Assembly (NCBI GenBank): GCA_051294375.1
Contig: CM119269.1
Span: 1,959,601 to 2,023,600, forward strand
DNA: 64,000 nt
From: Paraspadella gotoi
Taxonomy: Eukaryota; Chaetognatha
Direction of reading: 5' to 3'
The notes under the pieces were generated by a model, which worked only from the letters and a program-made list of their open reading frames with translations, had not been told where the DNA came from and ran no database searches. The position numbers and the translations under genes are program-made. Position 1 is the first letter of the stretch. Each line of letters starts with the position of its first letter. Shown here piece after piece: positions 14,482-26,750 of the stretch.

Positions 14482-16235
14482 ACCGGCGACCAGGGGGGCG
14501 AACTTGTTTGTCTTCGTCTTCGTCGGTGGAGAATCGGGAATCGGAAAATGAGGCCAAAAACCTGAGATTCTATCACCTTTTTTGACCCAAATCCAAATAA
14601 ACTTGTGCCGAGCGAATTCCGAAACTTATAACAAAAAAAAACTAAAGTAAAAAAAAAAATAGGAACAAGACAAGGAGAGAAAAAAAGGGGGAAAAAAGAA
14701 AAAAAGAAAAGAAGTCAATGAATAAAAAAAAGAAGGGAGAATATACCGAGCCAAAAAAATGAAAGAGTAAACTTTGCAAAAAAGTTAAGGAGACAAAAAG
14801 GGAAAAAAATTAACTCGCTTCTCTTTTCTCAAATATAAAAAGGGAAAAAATAATTCTAGGAAGCGCTCGTGCGCTTAAGAGAGACATCTATGGGTGCAAG
14901 GGAGAGTTTTCCAACGACATCAAATAGAAAGTAAAGGTCTTATATTTTTTGGATGCTTCACCTTTTATTCCATCCTATTTTGTCTTTATTTTTATTTTCT
15001 GTTTTCTATCTCTCTTTTCTTATCGGTTATCCTCCCTTGTCCTCTATTCTCTATTCTACTTCTCTTCTCTTCTTTACTTCTCTTCTCTTCACTTCTCTTC
15101 TCTTCTCGTCTCTATGCATCTTGTCCTTTCGCCTCCGATCTTGTTCGTTACCGGGTTTTTGGCAAAAGCAGTTGCTCAATTTTTTCACTGGATTTTTGTT
15201 TGCTTTCCCTTTTTTTTTCTGTTTGTTTGCCACCCTAATGCTTCCACAGAGGCGCTCTCTCTCTCTCTCCTCTATCTCCTCCTTCTCTCCTCCTTCTCAT
15301 TTCTCCTTCTCTCTCTTCTCTTCTCTCTCTCTAAACGCCACGTGCAAACTAACTTTTTCAGCCTCTCTATCCTTATTCTATTTTTTCTTCAGTTCTATTA
15401 TCTTAGTTCGAATTTCTTTCCTCGAAATTACATTGAAAAAAAANNNNNNNNNNNNNNNNNNNNNNNNNNNNNNNNNNNNNNNNNNNNNNNNNNNNNNNNN
15501 NNNNNNNNNNNNNNNNNNNNNNNNNNNNNNNNNNNNNNNNNNNNNNNNNNNNNNNNNNNNNNNNNNNNNNNNNNNNNNNNNNNNNNNNNNNNNNNNNNNN
15601 NNNNNNNNNNNNNNNNNNNNNNNNNNNNNNNNNNNNNNNNNNNNNNNNNNNNNNNNNNNNNNNNNNNNNNNNNNNNNNNNNNNNNNNNNNNNNNNNNNNN
15701 NNNNNNNNNNNNNNNNNNNNNNNNNNNNNNNNNNNNNNNNNNNNNNNNNNNNNNNNNNNNNNNCGTCATCGTCGTCGTCCTCGTCGTCGCCGTCATTGAC
15801 AACTTCTTTCTCCCAGACTCGAGCAACGGATTTCTCAAGCGACTGTCTCCAGTCTTCATCCCATTTTCTATCCCGACCGCCNNNNNNNNNNNNNNNNNNN
15901 NNNNNNNNNNNNNNNNNNNNNNNNNNNNNNNNNNNNNNNNNNNNNNNNNNNNNNNNNNNNNNNNNNNNNNNNNNNNNNNNNNNNNNNNNNNNNNNNNNNN
16001 NNNNNNNNNNNNNNNNNNNNNNNNNNNNNNNNNNNNNNNNNNNNNNNNNNNNNNNNNNNNNNNNNNNNNNNNNNNNNNNNNNNNNNNNNNNNNNNNNNNN
16101 NNNNNNNNNNNNNNNNNNNNNNNNNNNNNNNNNNNNNNNNNNNNNNNNNNNNNNNNNNNNNNNNNNNNNNNNNNNNNNNNNNNNNNNNNNNNNNNNNNNN
16201 NNNTGTTCGTCGACGCCGAAGCGTGACCCCCGTCG

Positions 16236-16248
16236 CGACCTTTGACCC
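16236..16248 (-). promoter_or_regulatory. DR1 nuclear-receptor element (candidate)
   Basis: On the minus strand the 13-mer reads GGGTCA-A-AGGTCG, two direct half-sites with one spacer base, the HNF4/RXR-type DR1 layout. A CACGTG box follows 6 bp later (16255). A second DR1 with the same core is at 17827. Function is inferred from sequence only. Confidence 0.4.
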
Positions 16249-16650
16249 CGAACACACGTGACCGCTGAAAATTAAAGTAGGATGGACGGGGAGAGTGGTG
16301 GCAGTAATGGTGGTCGATGGTGGTGATAGCTGAGGTGGCGGTAATGGTGGTCGATGGTGGTCGATGGTGGTGGTAGCTGTGGTGGTCAAGGGAAAGTTGA
16401 TGAAGGCCGAGGGGATGACAAAGGAGTCAAGAAATATGGAATTCGGTAAAGGTTTACAAAGGCTGCTTTATTATTTTCCAGTGGGTTGTCATTATTTTTT
16501 TTTTCGACGAAAGCCGAGATTCAACGCAAATCATTGTCGCTTTGACGTTTGTCTTCTTCGTCGTCGTCGTCGTCGTCGTTGTCGTCGTCGTCGCTCGAGA
16601 TGGACTCTATAATGTATTGTCTCTTTGAGAGAATATCGTCTTTCGCGGGT

Positions 16651-16694
16651 CACGTGAATCTTTTTCAGTCACGTGACTGTTTTTAGGACACGTG
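16651..16694. promoter_or_regulatory. Three CACGTG boxes in 44 bp (candidate bHLH enhancer)
   Basis: CACGTG occurs at 16651, 16670 and 16689, spaced 19 bp apart each time. The middle one lies in a perfect 14-bp palindrome CAGTCACGTGACTG (16666-16679). Further copies lie at 15339, 16255, 17019 and 17475. CACGTG is the site of USF/MITF/TFE and Myc/Max-type bHLH-zip factors. The regular spacing and local density suggest a regulatory element inside MEF2 intron 2. Not tested. Confidence 0.45.
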
Positions 16695-17826
16695 ACTCTT
16701 CGTCGAATCTCAACCGAATTTAAACTTTGATGATTTTCGTCGCCGTCAACCGAATTCGAGACCTACTTTGATATGCAAATCAGCNNNNNNNNNNNNNNNN
16801 NNNNNNNNNNNNNNNNNNNNNNNNNNNNNNNNNNNNNNNNNNNNNNNNNNNNNNNNNNNNNNNNNNNNNNNNNNNNNNNNNNNNNNNNNNNNNNNNNNNN
16901 NNNNNNNNNNNNNNNNNNNNNNNNNNNNNNNNNNNNNNAGAGAGAGAGATTTTTATCCAAAAAAAGGGAACAAAGACCAATGCTTAAGCCACTGTCTTCA
17001 AAGATTGGCCACACGCATCACGTGCTTTTAAACATAAAAATTCTCGTGATTTTGCTCGTGAGCGTGAGCGACAAAGACAAAAAAAGCTCCTCATTTGTTT
17101 ATTTTTTTCACTCGATTTTGATGATACATATTAATTATTGTCTACTTACTCATTCTTTCTTTTTCTCCCTTCTTTCATTCCTCCTTTCTTCTTCGTATCA
17201 CAGGTCTTCATTATCGAACCAAGGGTCATGAATATTTTGTCAGTCCGTTGATACTCGAAGCGTGGCGGCGGCGGCGGCAGCAGCGACGACGCCGGCGCCG
17301 GCAGTTTAATGCGTCTCTCATTAGGGACGTCGAGGCCTCGTCGTCGTCGTTGTAGACGTCGTCGTCTTCGTCGTCGTCTTCGTCGTCGTCGTCTTCCTTC
17401 TATCCGCTCGGCCTTGAAAAAGAAAATTCTCTCTCTCTCTCTCTCTCTCTCCGGCGCCAAAATCACCGCTGAATCACGTGACCGTGACGGGAGAGGGGGC
17501 GGTGAAATGTGGGGACGACTCACAGAAAGATTAAGTCTTTTCAACCATCGAATTTGGTCAGAGAGCATAAATCTTAATAAATTGTGATAAAAAAAATTAT
17601 CCAACCAAAATGAAATGTATTTAAACTGTTGATCAGTCTTCAGGTGTACCTGTTTAAAAAAAAATAAAATAAAACCGCCGTCAGTTTCCAAGAGAACCCG
17701 TCTGGCAAGGCCGACGCTTTCCCGCCAATGCCGTCGCCGCGCCGCGCCGCCGCGCCCGCCGCAAAGTGGGCGAAACGCGGGCCTCGCATCTCACTTTGCG
17801 CGCGACTCATAAAAAATCATGAGGTG

Positions 17827-17839
17827 AGGTCAAAGGTCG
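17827..17839 (+). promoter_or_regulatory. DR1 nuclear-receptor element (candidate)
   Basis: AGGTCA-A-AGGTCG, two direct half-sites with a one-base spacer. It lies just downstream of a GC-rich segment that contains TTTCCCGCC (an E2F-like word, about 17717). Same core as the element at 16236. Confidence 0.4.
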
Positions 17840-18017
17840 AACTTTGCATCCGAGATATGAGAGAAAGACGACGCTGAGGTTTCATCGCGAGTCGGAGGAA
17901 ATTTCGTTTTTTTCCGGGAAAATTCTCACTCTGTCTCTTTTTCTTGCTCTTGCCTTATCCACTGGATAATATCCTCGTTATCACATAACTATAAATCCTA
18001 TTTTCAACCGCAAAATT

Positions 18018-18053
<36 letters not shown>

Positions 18054-18379
18054 NNNNNNNNNNNNNNNNNNNNNNNNNNNNNNNNNNNNNNNNNNNNNNN
18101 NNNNNNNNNNNNNNNNNNNNNNNNNNNNNNNNNNNNNNNNNNNNNNNNNNNNNNNNNNNNNNNNNNNNNNNNNNNNNNNNNNNNNNNNNNNNNNNNNNNN
18201 NNNNNNNNNNNNNNNNNNNNNNNNNNNNNNTGCGTGGGAGTCGCGCCGCCACTCCATGACTTCATCGCCCCATCAGTCGAGAAATTATGATGGTTTTCAG
18301 CCTCTGCGCGTCTTGAAATTAACTTTTTTCAGACTGTCCGCTCGTGGTCAGCTGCTTTCGCGAGAATCTGTAAGGGAAA

Positions 18380-18560
18380 TACGATTTTAAATAGTTTAAA
18401 TAGCAATTCGTAGTGGGATTTACAAGTCCATTTTTCTTAATTTTTTGCCAATATTTCGATTCGTATGGACGAATGAAANNNNNNNNNNNNNNNNNNNNNN
18501 NNNTGATCGAAAATTATTTGTCATTAAGAATCGTCCACTACGAATTGGCTTAATACTAAA
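18380..18560. repeat. Imperfect palindrome centred on a 25-N gap
   Basis: CAATTCGTAGTGG (about 18404) on the left of the gap 18479-18503 returns as its reverse complement CCACTACGAATTG (about 18533) on the right, and neighbouring words also pair with indels. This is what a long read that turned back on itself would leave next to a gap. A natural inverted repeat is the alternative. Confidence 0.55.
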
Positions 18561-18859
18561 TCATTATCTCCTGCTGCATGTGATGTCTCCTTAACCAACA
18601 GAATTTAAATAGGTTCTTTTAGTTGTTATGGTAATATTTTGTTCTGAGACATTTCTTTTAACGGGAACAATAGGAAAAAGAAAAAAAGGAAAACAAACCG
18701 AAGAGAAGGCAGAAGAATTGAATGTTTTAGGTATAAAATAAGGATGATTGATTGATGTACACTGAAAGTTGATAAGGTAATATTCTAATTCCTTTACCTC
18801 TTTACCTATCTTTCTTGGTTCATTTTTGTCTCTTGCTTCCTCACTCCTCTCTCCCTCTT

Positions 18860-19640
18860 TTCCTTTCGCTTCACTCTCCACTGTCCACAATGTCCACAGC
18901 CTCGCCATTTTCTCCCCTATCTCCTTTTTCTTCGTTCCTTCCACTCTCCACTGTCCACAATAGTCCACCACGTCTCCCATTCTCATTACCCTTGCTCACC
19001 TTTTTTTTTCCGTTTCCTGCACTCCTCCACTCTCCACTGTCGACAGCCCCTTCTCTCCCTTCTCCTTTTCCTATCCTGCACTCTCTGCAGCTATCCACAA
19101 TGTCCACGCAGCCTGCGCCCGATCTCTCTCCCTTCTGCACGTTTTTTTCTTTCCTCAGCTCCAATGTCCAACAAGTGTCCTACAGCCTCCCAGTTTTCTC
19201 CCTTCTCATGTTTTTCCTTTCCTCCCTCACTCCACTCTCCACTGTCCACCAGCCTCAGTCCATTCTCTCCCTTCTCCTTTTTTTCGTTCCTCCACTCCGC
19301 AGCTGTCCACAATTGTCCACAGTCTCTCCAATTCTCTACCTTACTCCTTTTTTCCTTTCCCTGCAACTCCTCGCACTCTCCACTGTCGACAGCCGGTCCC
19401 ATTCTCTCCCCTTTCTCATTTTTTTCCGTTTCCTCCACTTCTCCACTGCTCCATGTCACACAGCCTCCCATTCTGCTCCCCTCTCCCTTTTTCGTTACTG
19501 CCACTCTCCAATGTTCCAATGTCCACAGCTCCCATTCTCTCCTCCACAGCCTCCCATTTTCTCCCCTTCTCCTTTTTTCCTTTCCTCCACTCTCCACTGT
19601 CCACAATGTCCACAGCCTCCCATTTTCTCCCCTTCTCCTT
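18860..19640. repeat. About 80-bp pyrimidine-rich tandem array, about 10 noisy copies
   Basis: Each unit has CCACTCTCCACTGTCCACAA, then GTCCACAGCCTCCC, then TTCTCCCCTTCTCCTTTTT. Copies differ by many one-base indels, so exact copy number is uncertain. Long reading frames on both strands come only from the repeat. It lies downstream of the 25-N gap at 18479 and may be partly uncorrected read sequence. Confidence 0.85.
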
Positions 19641-19759
19641 TTCTCGCGGACCGGGGAGCGTCATTAAGGAGGAAGGACCATATGAGGTCATACATCGCCT
19701 TGACCTTGCCCGATTGATAGGGCTGCAGTTGTCTGCGCAAGGGGCAGGGGCATCGTGTT

Positions 19760-19818
<59 letters not shown>

Positions 19819-20499
19819 CCAATCCCTCTCGCTCTCATTTTATCGTTTTCACCCTCTCTCTCTCTCCTTATCTATATGTCTCTCTCGCTCTCTATAACGG
19901 AATTCACAGTACGAGTCAAAATGATTGAGCAAAGATTTTGGCGGGAAGCGAGATGGCGGGCGTGGATTAAATTTTAAAACAAAAGGCATCAGTATTCCGG
20001 GCTGAGATGGGCGTTTTGTGTCGGNNNNNNNNNNNNNNNNNNNNNNNNNNNNNNNNNNNNNNNNNNNNNNNNNNNNNNNNNNNNNNNNNNNNGCTATGGG
20101 TGAGAATACTTGCTCTTCTTCCTTTTTTTTTTTTTCTTTCTTTCTTTCCTTTCTTTCTTTATTACGTTAGATATATATCTCCTTTGCGGTTTATCATTCT
20201 TCTGTATCTTAGGTTCTTTCTTTTCTTTCGCCTTCATTCGGCGTTCAAATATTCTTTCTTTACTCCTCTTACGGATATGCGGCATTATTTGCAGTCTAAC
20301 CAGGGAGGGAGGCGACCTCAAGCGAGAACCAAATGTTGCCCTAGCGGGTCGGTCGGGTCGAGGCAAGCGGAGAGGCGGCGAGCGACGGCGATAAGCGGCG
20401 AAGACCGCAAGGTCGGCGGCGGCGGCGGCGGCGGCGAAGACCGCAGTCAACGCGGCTCGTGTCACGCGGTCGAGACCTTGTGTTCAGGTGAAGTCGGAG
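19641..20499. other. Intron 2 sequence with (GA)n and a CGG-rich patch; no gene seen
   Basis: Contains (GA)n at about 19761-19816, an N-gap at 20025-20092 and a GC-rich patch with CGG runs at about 20330-20470. From about 20100 onward this sequence is repeated in noisy form from 26.75 kb. Confidence 0.6.
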
Positions 20500-22039
20500 C
20501 GAAAGGATAGAAGGAGAAAGTGGGAGAATGAGGAAGGAAAAAAGGAAAGAAGGAGAAAGTTAGAGAATGAGGAAGGAAAAAAGGAAAGAAGGAGAAAGTG
20601 GGAGAATGAGGATTGAGGAAGGAAAAAAGGAAAGAAGGAGAAAGTGGGAGAATGAGGGAAGAAAAAAGGAAAGAAGTAAAGGGACAATATAATGAGAAGA
20701 AATAAATATGTGGGAGGCAAATATTTGTGGGAAACATTTAATCAATTAGATCAATTTTATCAATTAACTTGATTAATTAATTTGATCAATTTTCGACCCG
20801 TGAAATTTTTTTCTCTTAATTTTTCTTATTTCCTTCCTTTGGTTCTTTCTTGTCACGTATAACTTTCTTTTTACATCCAGAAAATCCATTTAACCGTCTA
20901 TTATTTTTTTTCCTTTCCTTCCTTCTCAACCATCCCTCTTTTTTATTTTCNNNNNNNNNNNNNNNNNNNNNNNNNNNNNNNNNNNNNNNNNNNNNNNNNN
21001 NNNNNNNNNNNNNNNNNNNNNNNNNNNNNNNNNNNNNNNNNNNNNNNNNNNNNNNNNNNNNNNNNNNNNNNTTTTTTCTCCTGTCTTCCTTCTATCTCAT
21101 CTCCTTTTTACACTCAGTCCATCGTTTCTCTTCACTGAATTTTCAGTTGGCCTTTTCTATACTCACATTGATCCCCTCTTTTCTTTTCTACCTCCCTCTC
21201 TCTACCCTTTCCTCCCTTTCCTTTTCTCCTCTCCCATCTTCCTCCATTGTCCACTCCCGCCGTCGCCAACCCGCCTCCCTCCCGCCCCCCTCAGACGGCG
21301 GCACAACCCCGAGCCCAACGGACATATCTCATAACCGGGGAGGGCATCAATCTTGCTCGCATTTCGGCGGGTCGCACACCTCCCTGCTTCCATATTCTAG
21401 GAGGACATGTTGCCAGATTTAATGAGGTCCTTATAGGATAAGGATGTCGCTCTTGTTGCTCGCCCCTTTTCACCCTTCTTCTTTCTTTTCTTTCTTTTCT
21501 TTCTTTTCATTCTTTTACGATTTTTGGGCGGTTTTTTTCTTTCTTTCTTTCTTTCTTTATTTCTTTCTTTCTTTCTTTCATTCTTTCATTTCTTTTTTTC
21601 TTTCTTTTTTCTACCTTTTTTCTTTCTATCTTTTTTCTCTCTTTCTTTCTTTTTTCTTTTTTCTCTTTCTTTCTTTCTTTCTTTCTTTCTTNNNNNNNNN
21701 NNNNNNNNNNNNNNNNNNNNNNNNNNNNNNNNNNNNNNNNNNNNNNNNNNNNNNNNNNNNNNNNNNNNNNNNNNNNNNNNNNNNNNNNNNNNNNNNNNNN
21801 NNNNNNNNNNNNNNNNNNNNNNNNNNNNNNNNNNNNNNNNNNNNNNNNNNNNNNNNNNNNNNNNNNNNNNNNNNNNNNNNNNNNNNNNNNNNNNNNNNNN
21901 NNNNNNNNNNNNNNNNNNNNNNNNNNNNNNNNNNNNNNNNNNNNNNNNNNCTTTCCTCCTTCTCCCCCTTTTTGTTCCGCCCCCTCCATCCAACTAAGAC
22001 TCATAACTTAGACTTCGCTTCCTCTTTGTCTTCTCTTCC

Positions 22040-22074
<35 letters not shown>

Positions 22075-23593
22075 AATAGCTCAACATTCTTCCTTCTTTC
22101 CTCTCTTTCTTTCCTCTTCTCTCCCCTCCCTAGCGCCATCTCAAGGACTTTTTCACCAAAACATTGCGTCTAATTTGCCTCGCTAAACCTATTAGCGGTT
22201 ATCTCAGCAGTGAATTTTTGAGATGAGCGAAAAAAANNNNNNNNNNNNNNNNNNNNNNNNNNNNNNNNNNNNNNNNNNNNNNNNNNNNNNNNNNNNNNNN
22301 NNNNNNNNNNNNNNNNNNNNNNNNNNNNNNNNNNNNNNNNNNNNNNNNNNNNNNNNNNNNNNNNNNNNNNNNNNNNNNNNNNNNNNNNNNNNNNNNNNNN
22401 NNNNNNNNNNNNNNNNNNNNNCCATTGTTTTTCACTTCACGTGGATTGTGTCACTGTGAAACGTCGGAAGTTCTCCGAAAAGTGTTTTTTTTAATTTTAA
22501 CTGACTACATGGGGGGATAGATAGCGAAAGAAAGTTTGCGAATTGCGACTGTATCATAAATCGCGATGCTGTTTTTTTTTAATTTTTGTAGTTTTTTTAA
22601 AATTTAGTCACTAATCGGTTTCATTAATAGATTTTCATTTTAGACTAAATTTTATTTTCTGTTTTTAGTATACTACCTTTTTTGTATTTCAGAACTCCAG
22701 ACAGGAATATAGACCTGACGACTATTAGCCCGAATTACCATTTAAGTCTTACTCTCAAGTTTAAAGTTCAGCAAATGAAGACAAGTTATATGTACAAAAT
22801 AATCCTACCTTGAGCCAAAGGGAAAAAGGAGACAAGCCGTCCCTGATAAGTTTCCAGAGCGATTGCGGCTTCCCCCTTTAATCCATGCGCTATGGGGCCC
22901 GATCTTGTATAGACCTAGACTGTGTGGTCCCTCTGGGTCCAATTAAAGAAGCTCTCCCGAGGAGGCCCGCCTTCAACACCGCCTTCAACACTCAATGCTT
23001 GTATCCTCAGTTATGTGAGCCCTTTCTGAGGAGAACCCCTGAAGTTAAATACATTAAGAAATCCTCTATATATTCGCTCTACTAAAAAAGCTCCTCTGTA
23101 GTCGCTCTACTAAAGGAGCTACTTACGAATCGCTACTCCCAATTGAGTCGCTCTAACTCGACTCCGGGGAAAAGTCGGCGCCCGATCATAATCGTCGACC
23201 TCTCCCTGGATCGATGACACGGGGGCGTGAANNNNNNNNNNNNNNNNNNNNNNNNNNNNNNNNNNNNNNNNNNNNNNNNNNNNNNNNNNNNNNNNNNNNN
23301 NNNNNNNNNNNNNNNNNNNNNNNNNNNNNNNNNNNNNNNNNNNNNNNNNNNNNNNNNNNNNNNNNNNNNNNNNNNNNNNNNNNNNNNNNNTGGATGTAGA
23401 TCTTATTCCGTTTCCGTGGGTGGAACTGGAATGAGAATGTCAGCCTAAAAAATTCGACGTACATTGGATATAAATTTGTTATTATTTTTTAATAAATACA
23501 AGAAAATTCTAAAAGGAATTATGTAAATAAAAAAAGTGCTAAACGAGTGGCCTCAAAAAAGATTTATATAAAGTATTTGATGTAAGTTAATAT

Positions 23594-23628
<35 letters not shown>
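20100..23628 (+). repeat. Clean copy of a duplicated intron 2 block
   Basis: This stretch corresponds in order to 26.75-31.86 kb. Matching pairs: 20450-20510 with 27120-27190, 20778-20900 with 27660-27800, 21240-21490 with 28145-28460, 22424-22510 with 30340-30450, 22905-22940 with 31228-31275, 23140-23215 with 31765-31845. It contains N-gaps at 20951-21071, 21692-21950, 22237-22421 and 23232-23390, a (CTTT)n tract (21478-21691) and (GA)n at 22040-22070 and 23597-23628. No coding exon is seen. Confidence 0.75.
20500..20690. repeat. About 47-bp purine-rich tandem repeat, 4 copies
   Basis: The unit is built from AGAAGGAGAAAGTGGGAGAA and TGAGGAAGGAAAAAAGGAA. The third copy carries a small insertion (GGATTGA). 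Confidence 0.85.
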
Positions 23629-23653
23629 NNNNNNNNNNNNNNNNNNNNNNNNN

Positions 23654-26600
23654 GCAGAAGACATATTTCCAAAGAGATAACAACTTTAAAAACAAACAGA
23701 AAAACGCTTTTTCCACATGTAAAAGACGATAAAAAATTTCAAACACCGGGAAAACATATTTCCAAGAAAAAAAGAAATAAAAACAGTTAAATACTCTGCC
23801 AAATAACATCATCGAGGAAGGTTCATGCTTAAACTTGACGCGCATCTATGTGAGGACAGTTACTTAAATATATCCTTTTTATCAAAACAAACAAATTTCC
23901 TCTCCTTATTATTTTATAGAGTCTCCTTCTCTCTTCCTTTTCTCTTTATATTTTATGTAGCTTTCCTTCACTACTCAATACTAGATAAAAACGTCTTAAA
24001 ATACACCCAGGAAAACGACTTTTCTTTCTCATATCTCGTAAAAAGGATATGAAACTCTAGAAAATAACAGAAAACGATTTTTTTCCCAACATGTAAAAAC
24101 AGAAAATAAAAAACTTAAAAAAAAAAAGCACGCAACGATTTTTTTCCCAATGTTAAAAAGAGCCTGTTAAAAGAACACCGATACTACACGACTTTTCCTA
24201 AAGTCTAAACAAAGTAGGTTAAAAAAAACGTTAAAATACATCGGAAGACGACGATTTTCCAAAGAGAGAATAACAACTCTTTAAAAACAAATGAAAAAAC
24301 GCTCTTTCCAATGTAAAAAAGAGATAAAAAATTTCTCTAAAAACAACTGGGGAAAAACGTCATTTCTCAAAGAACAAAAGACAAGAAATAAAACTACGTT
24401 AAAATACTTTTGCACAATAACATCATCGAGTGTTGTTAACAAATTGAGGTGAGGACAGTTAATTAAATATCTTTTTATCCAAAACAAACAAATTTCCTCT
24501 CTTTCTATTTCTTTTATTCGTCTCCTTCTCTCTCTCTTTTCTCTTATTTTAATTGTAGCTTTCTCTCACTCTTCAAAAGATAAAAAACCGTTAACATACA
24601 CCAGGAAAACGACCTTTTCTTTTTCTCTGTAAAAGATTATGAAAACTTTCAAAAATAACAGAAAAACGCATCTTTTCCTTCCAATGTAAAAAGAAAATAA
24701 AAACTTTCAACTTACTCAAAACACGGCAAAGTCCTCTCCACCCATCGCTCCCAAGAAAACACACTAAAAACCACATAGTAAAACACACAAATGACCTCAG
24801 CACTCGACAGCAGCGAGACTTTGCCTCTCAACACCCCCCCAGCTCCACACAAAATGTGACCTCTAATAACGCTTAACTATCAGCCCGCAGACGCATTATT
24901 CCAAAGACGGCCCACCCCCCCCCCTACCACTACACACAAGCTTTACACAACACCACGAAGCAACCACGCCCAGAACACAACACGACCCCCCCATTTTACA
25001 CCCCCCCTCCCCACTAACGCTGTCTCCCCCCTGACATCCCAAACGCGACCGGCAAATAACAACTATCGTAAAACACCGTGGGGGGGAAACACGACCTACC
25101 TTTTCCACCAGAAAAAAGACAACAATCACACACCGCTTCACACAATATTTCTCGCACAAGATCAACATCATCCGACCCGGTTCTCCTCCCCCATGTTAAA
25201 ATGTCCGCCTCGTTGTCCAACCGCACCCCACAGCTCCACCCGCCCCCCGTGCGAACTCTACACCCGGTGAGGACAAGTTATATAATATCTTTTTATATGC
25301 AAAACAACCCACAAATTCCTTCTCTTATTTGTCATGTCTCCTTCTCTCTCTCTTTTTCTCTTTCAATGTTACCTGTAGCTTTCTCCTCGCACTAACTCCA
25401 ATAGATAAAAACGCTTAAATACACAGACCAAACGCACTTATTGCTCTACCCTGTAAAAGACCGTATGGAAACCAATCCCCTTTAAAGAATCCAATCACGA
25501 AAAAATTCTTTCTTCACTATATAATAACAGACAACTAAAAAAACTTAAAAAAACGAACGGCAAACCTCGTTTTTCCCGCATCCACAATGTAACCAAAGCA
25601 CGTTCAAAAAACACCGACGACCATAAACGACGCTTCCTTCTAACACCAGCTAAAAAAAGTAATGAAAGAATGTCAATTCAAAATACACCGCTAAGACGCA
25701 CTCAATTTCCCAATAGATCCACGTCGGATAACAACTTTAAAACAAGCCAGAAACACGCTCATTCTTACCCAATTCCTGTAAAAACAGATAAACAATTTCT
25801 CAAACACCCTGCCTCCGGCGGAAACGATTCCCATTTTCAACAGAGAAAACAAAAAAAAAACAAAACGCTGGTTAAGATCACTTCTTGCAAATAACATCTA
25901 TCAGACGACTTGTTAAATGGAGTCGAGCCGACAGGTTATTAAAATCCTTCTCATCAAAACAAACAAGCCGGAGTTTCACTCTCTTTCTATCCTTTTATGT
26001 CTCGCCTTCTCTCTCTCTCTTTCGTCTTTAATTTATGTCCTGCCTATATTCTGCTTCAACTGCTCAAAAAGATAAAGATAAAAACAGTTCTTAAATACAC
26101 ACAGAAAGGGAGGGGGGAAAACGACCGCTTTTTCTGCCTGTAAAAGATATGCAAACGTTTCTTTAAATTTCAACAATAACAGGCAGAAAACGATTTTTTT
26201 CCAATGTAAAAAAAATCTAAAAACTTTCAAAACAACAAACGGCAACACGTCTTTTTTCTTTTTCCAATGTAAAAAGAGTTAAAACAACACCGGATAAACG
26301 ACCTTTTCCTAAAAGTAACAAAGTAATAAAAAACGTTAAATACATCCGGCACGACGACATTTCCAAAGACGTATAACACACCTTTATTTAAAAACATAGA
26401 AAAAACGCTTTATCCAATCTTTTTTCCAATTGTAAAAAGAGATAAAAATTTCTAAAACACCTGTCCCGGAAAACGTCCCACTTTCAACATCGAGAAAAAA
26501 GCAAATCAAAAACGTTTACAATTACTTTTGACAAATAACCATCGATCGAGGTTGTTAAAACTCTTGACACCGCCTCCGACTCTGGTGCAGGACAGTATTA

Positions 26601-26750
26601 AATATCTTTTATCCAAAACAGAAGACAATTTCCTCACTCTCTTTATTTTACGCTGTTCTCCTCTCTCTTCGTCTACTTTATTCACTCTTTGAATTTCTAT
26701 GTTAGCCCTTTCTCTCAACTCTCAAAAGAACTAAAAACGGGATCTTAAAA
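23654..26750 (+). repeat. Satellite array, nominal unit about 600 bp, first block
   Basis: The word GAGGACAGTTA...TCTTTTTATCAAAACAAAC recurs near 23852, 24451, 25269, 25928 and 26588. Each unit then has a pyrimidine-rich part (CTCCTTCTCTCTCTC), followed by subunits of about 60-70 bp with the words AAAACGACTTTTTCC, CCAATGTAAAAAG and AGATAAAAA, then CAAATAACATCATCGAGG. So it is a higher-order array made of related short subunits. Copies differ by many single-base insertions, so true length and unit identity are blurred by sequence error. The unusually C-rich piece at about 24830-25260 looks especially unreliable. Confidence 0.75.

Noticed and set aside
14949-16245. Reading frames of about 430 codons spanning two N-gaps
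   Set aside because: Most of the length is N translated as X; the rest is pyrimidine-rich low-complexity sequence without splice or family support.
18815-19717. 300-residue Ser/Pro/Leu-rich frame and its minus-strand partners
   Set aside because: Produced by the 80-bp tandem repeat; frames on both strands are open for the same reason.
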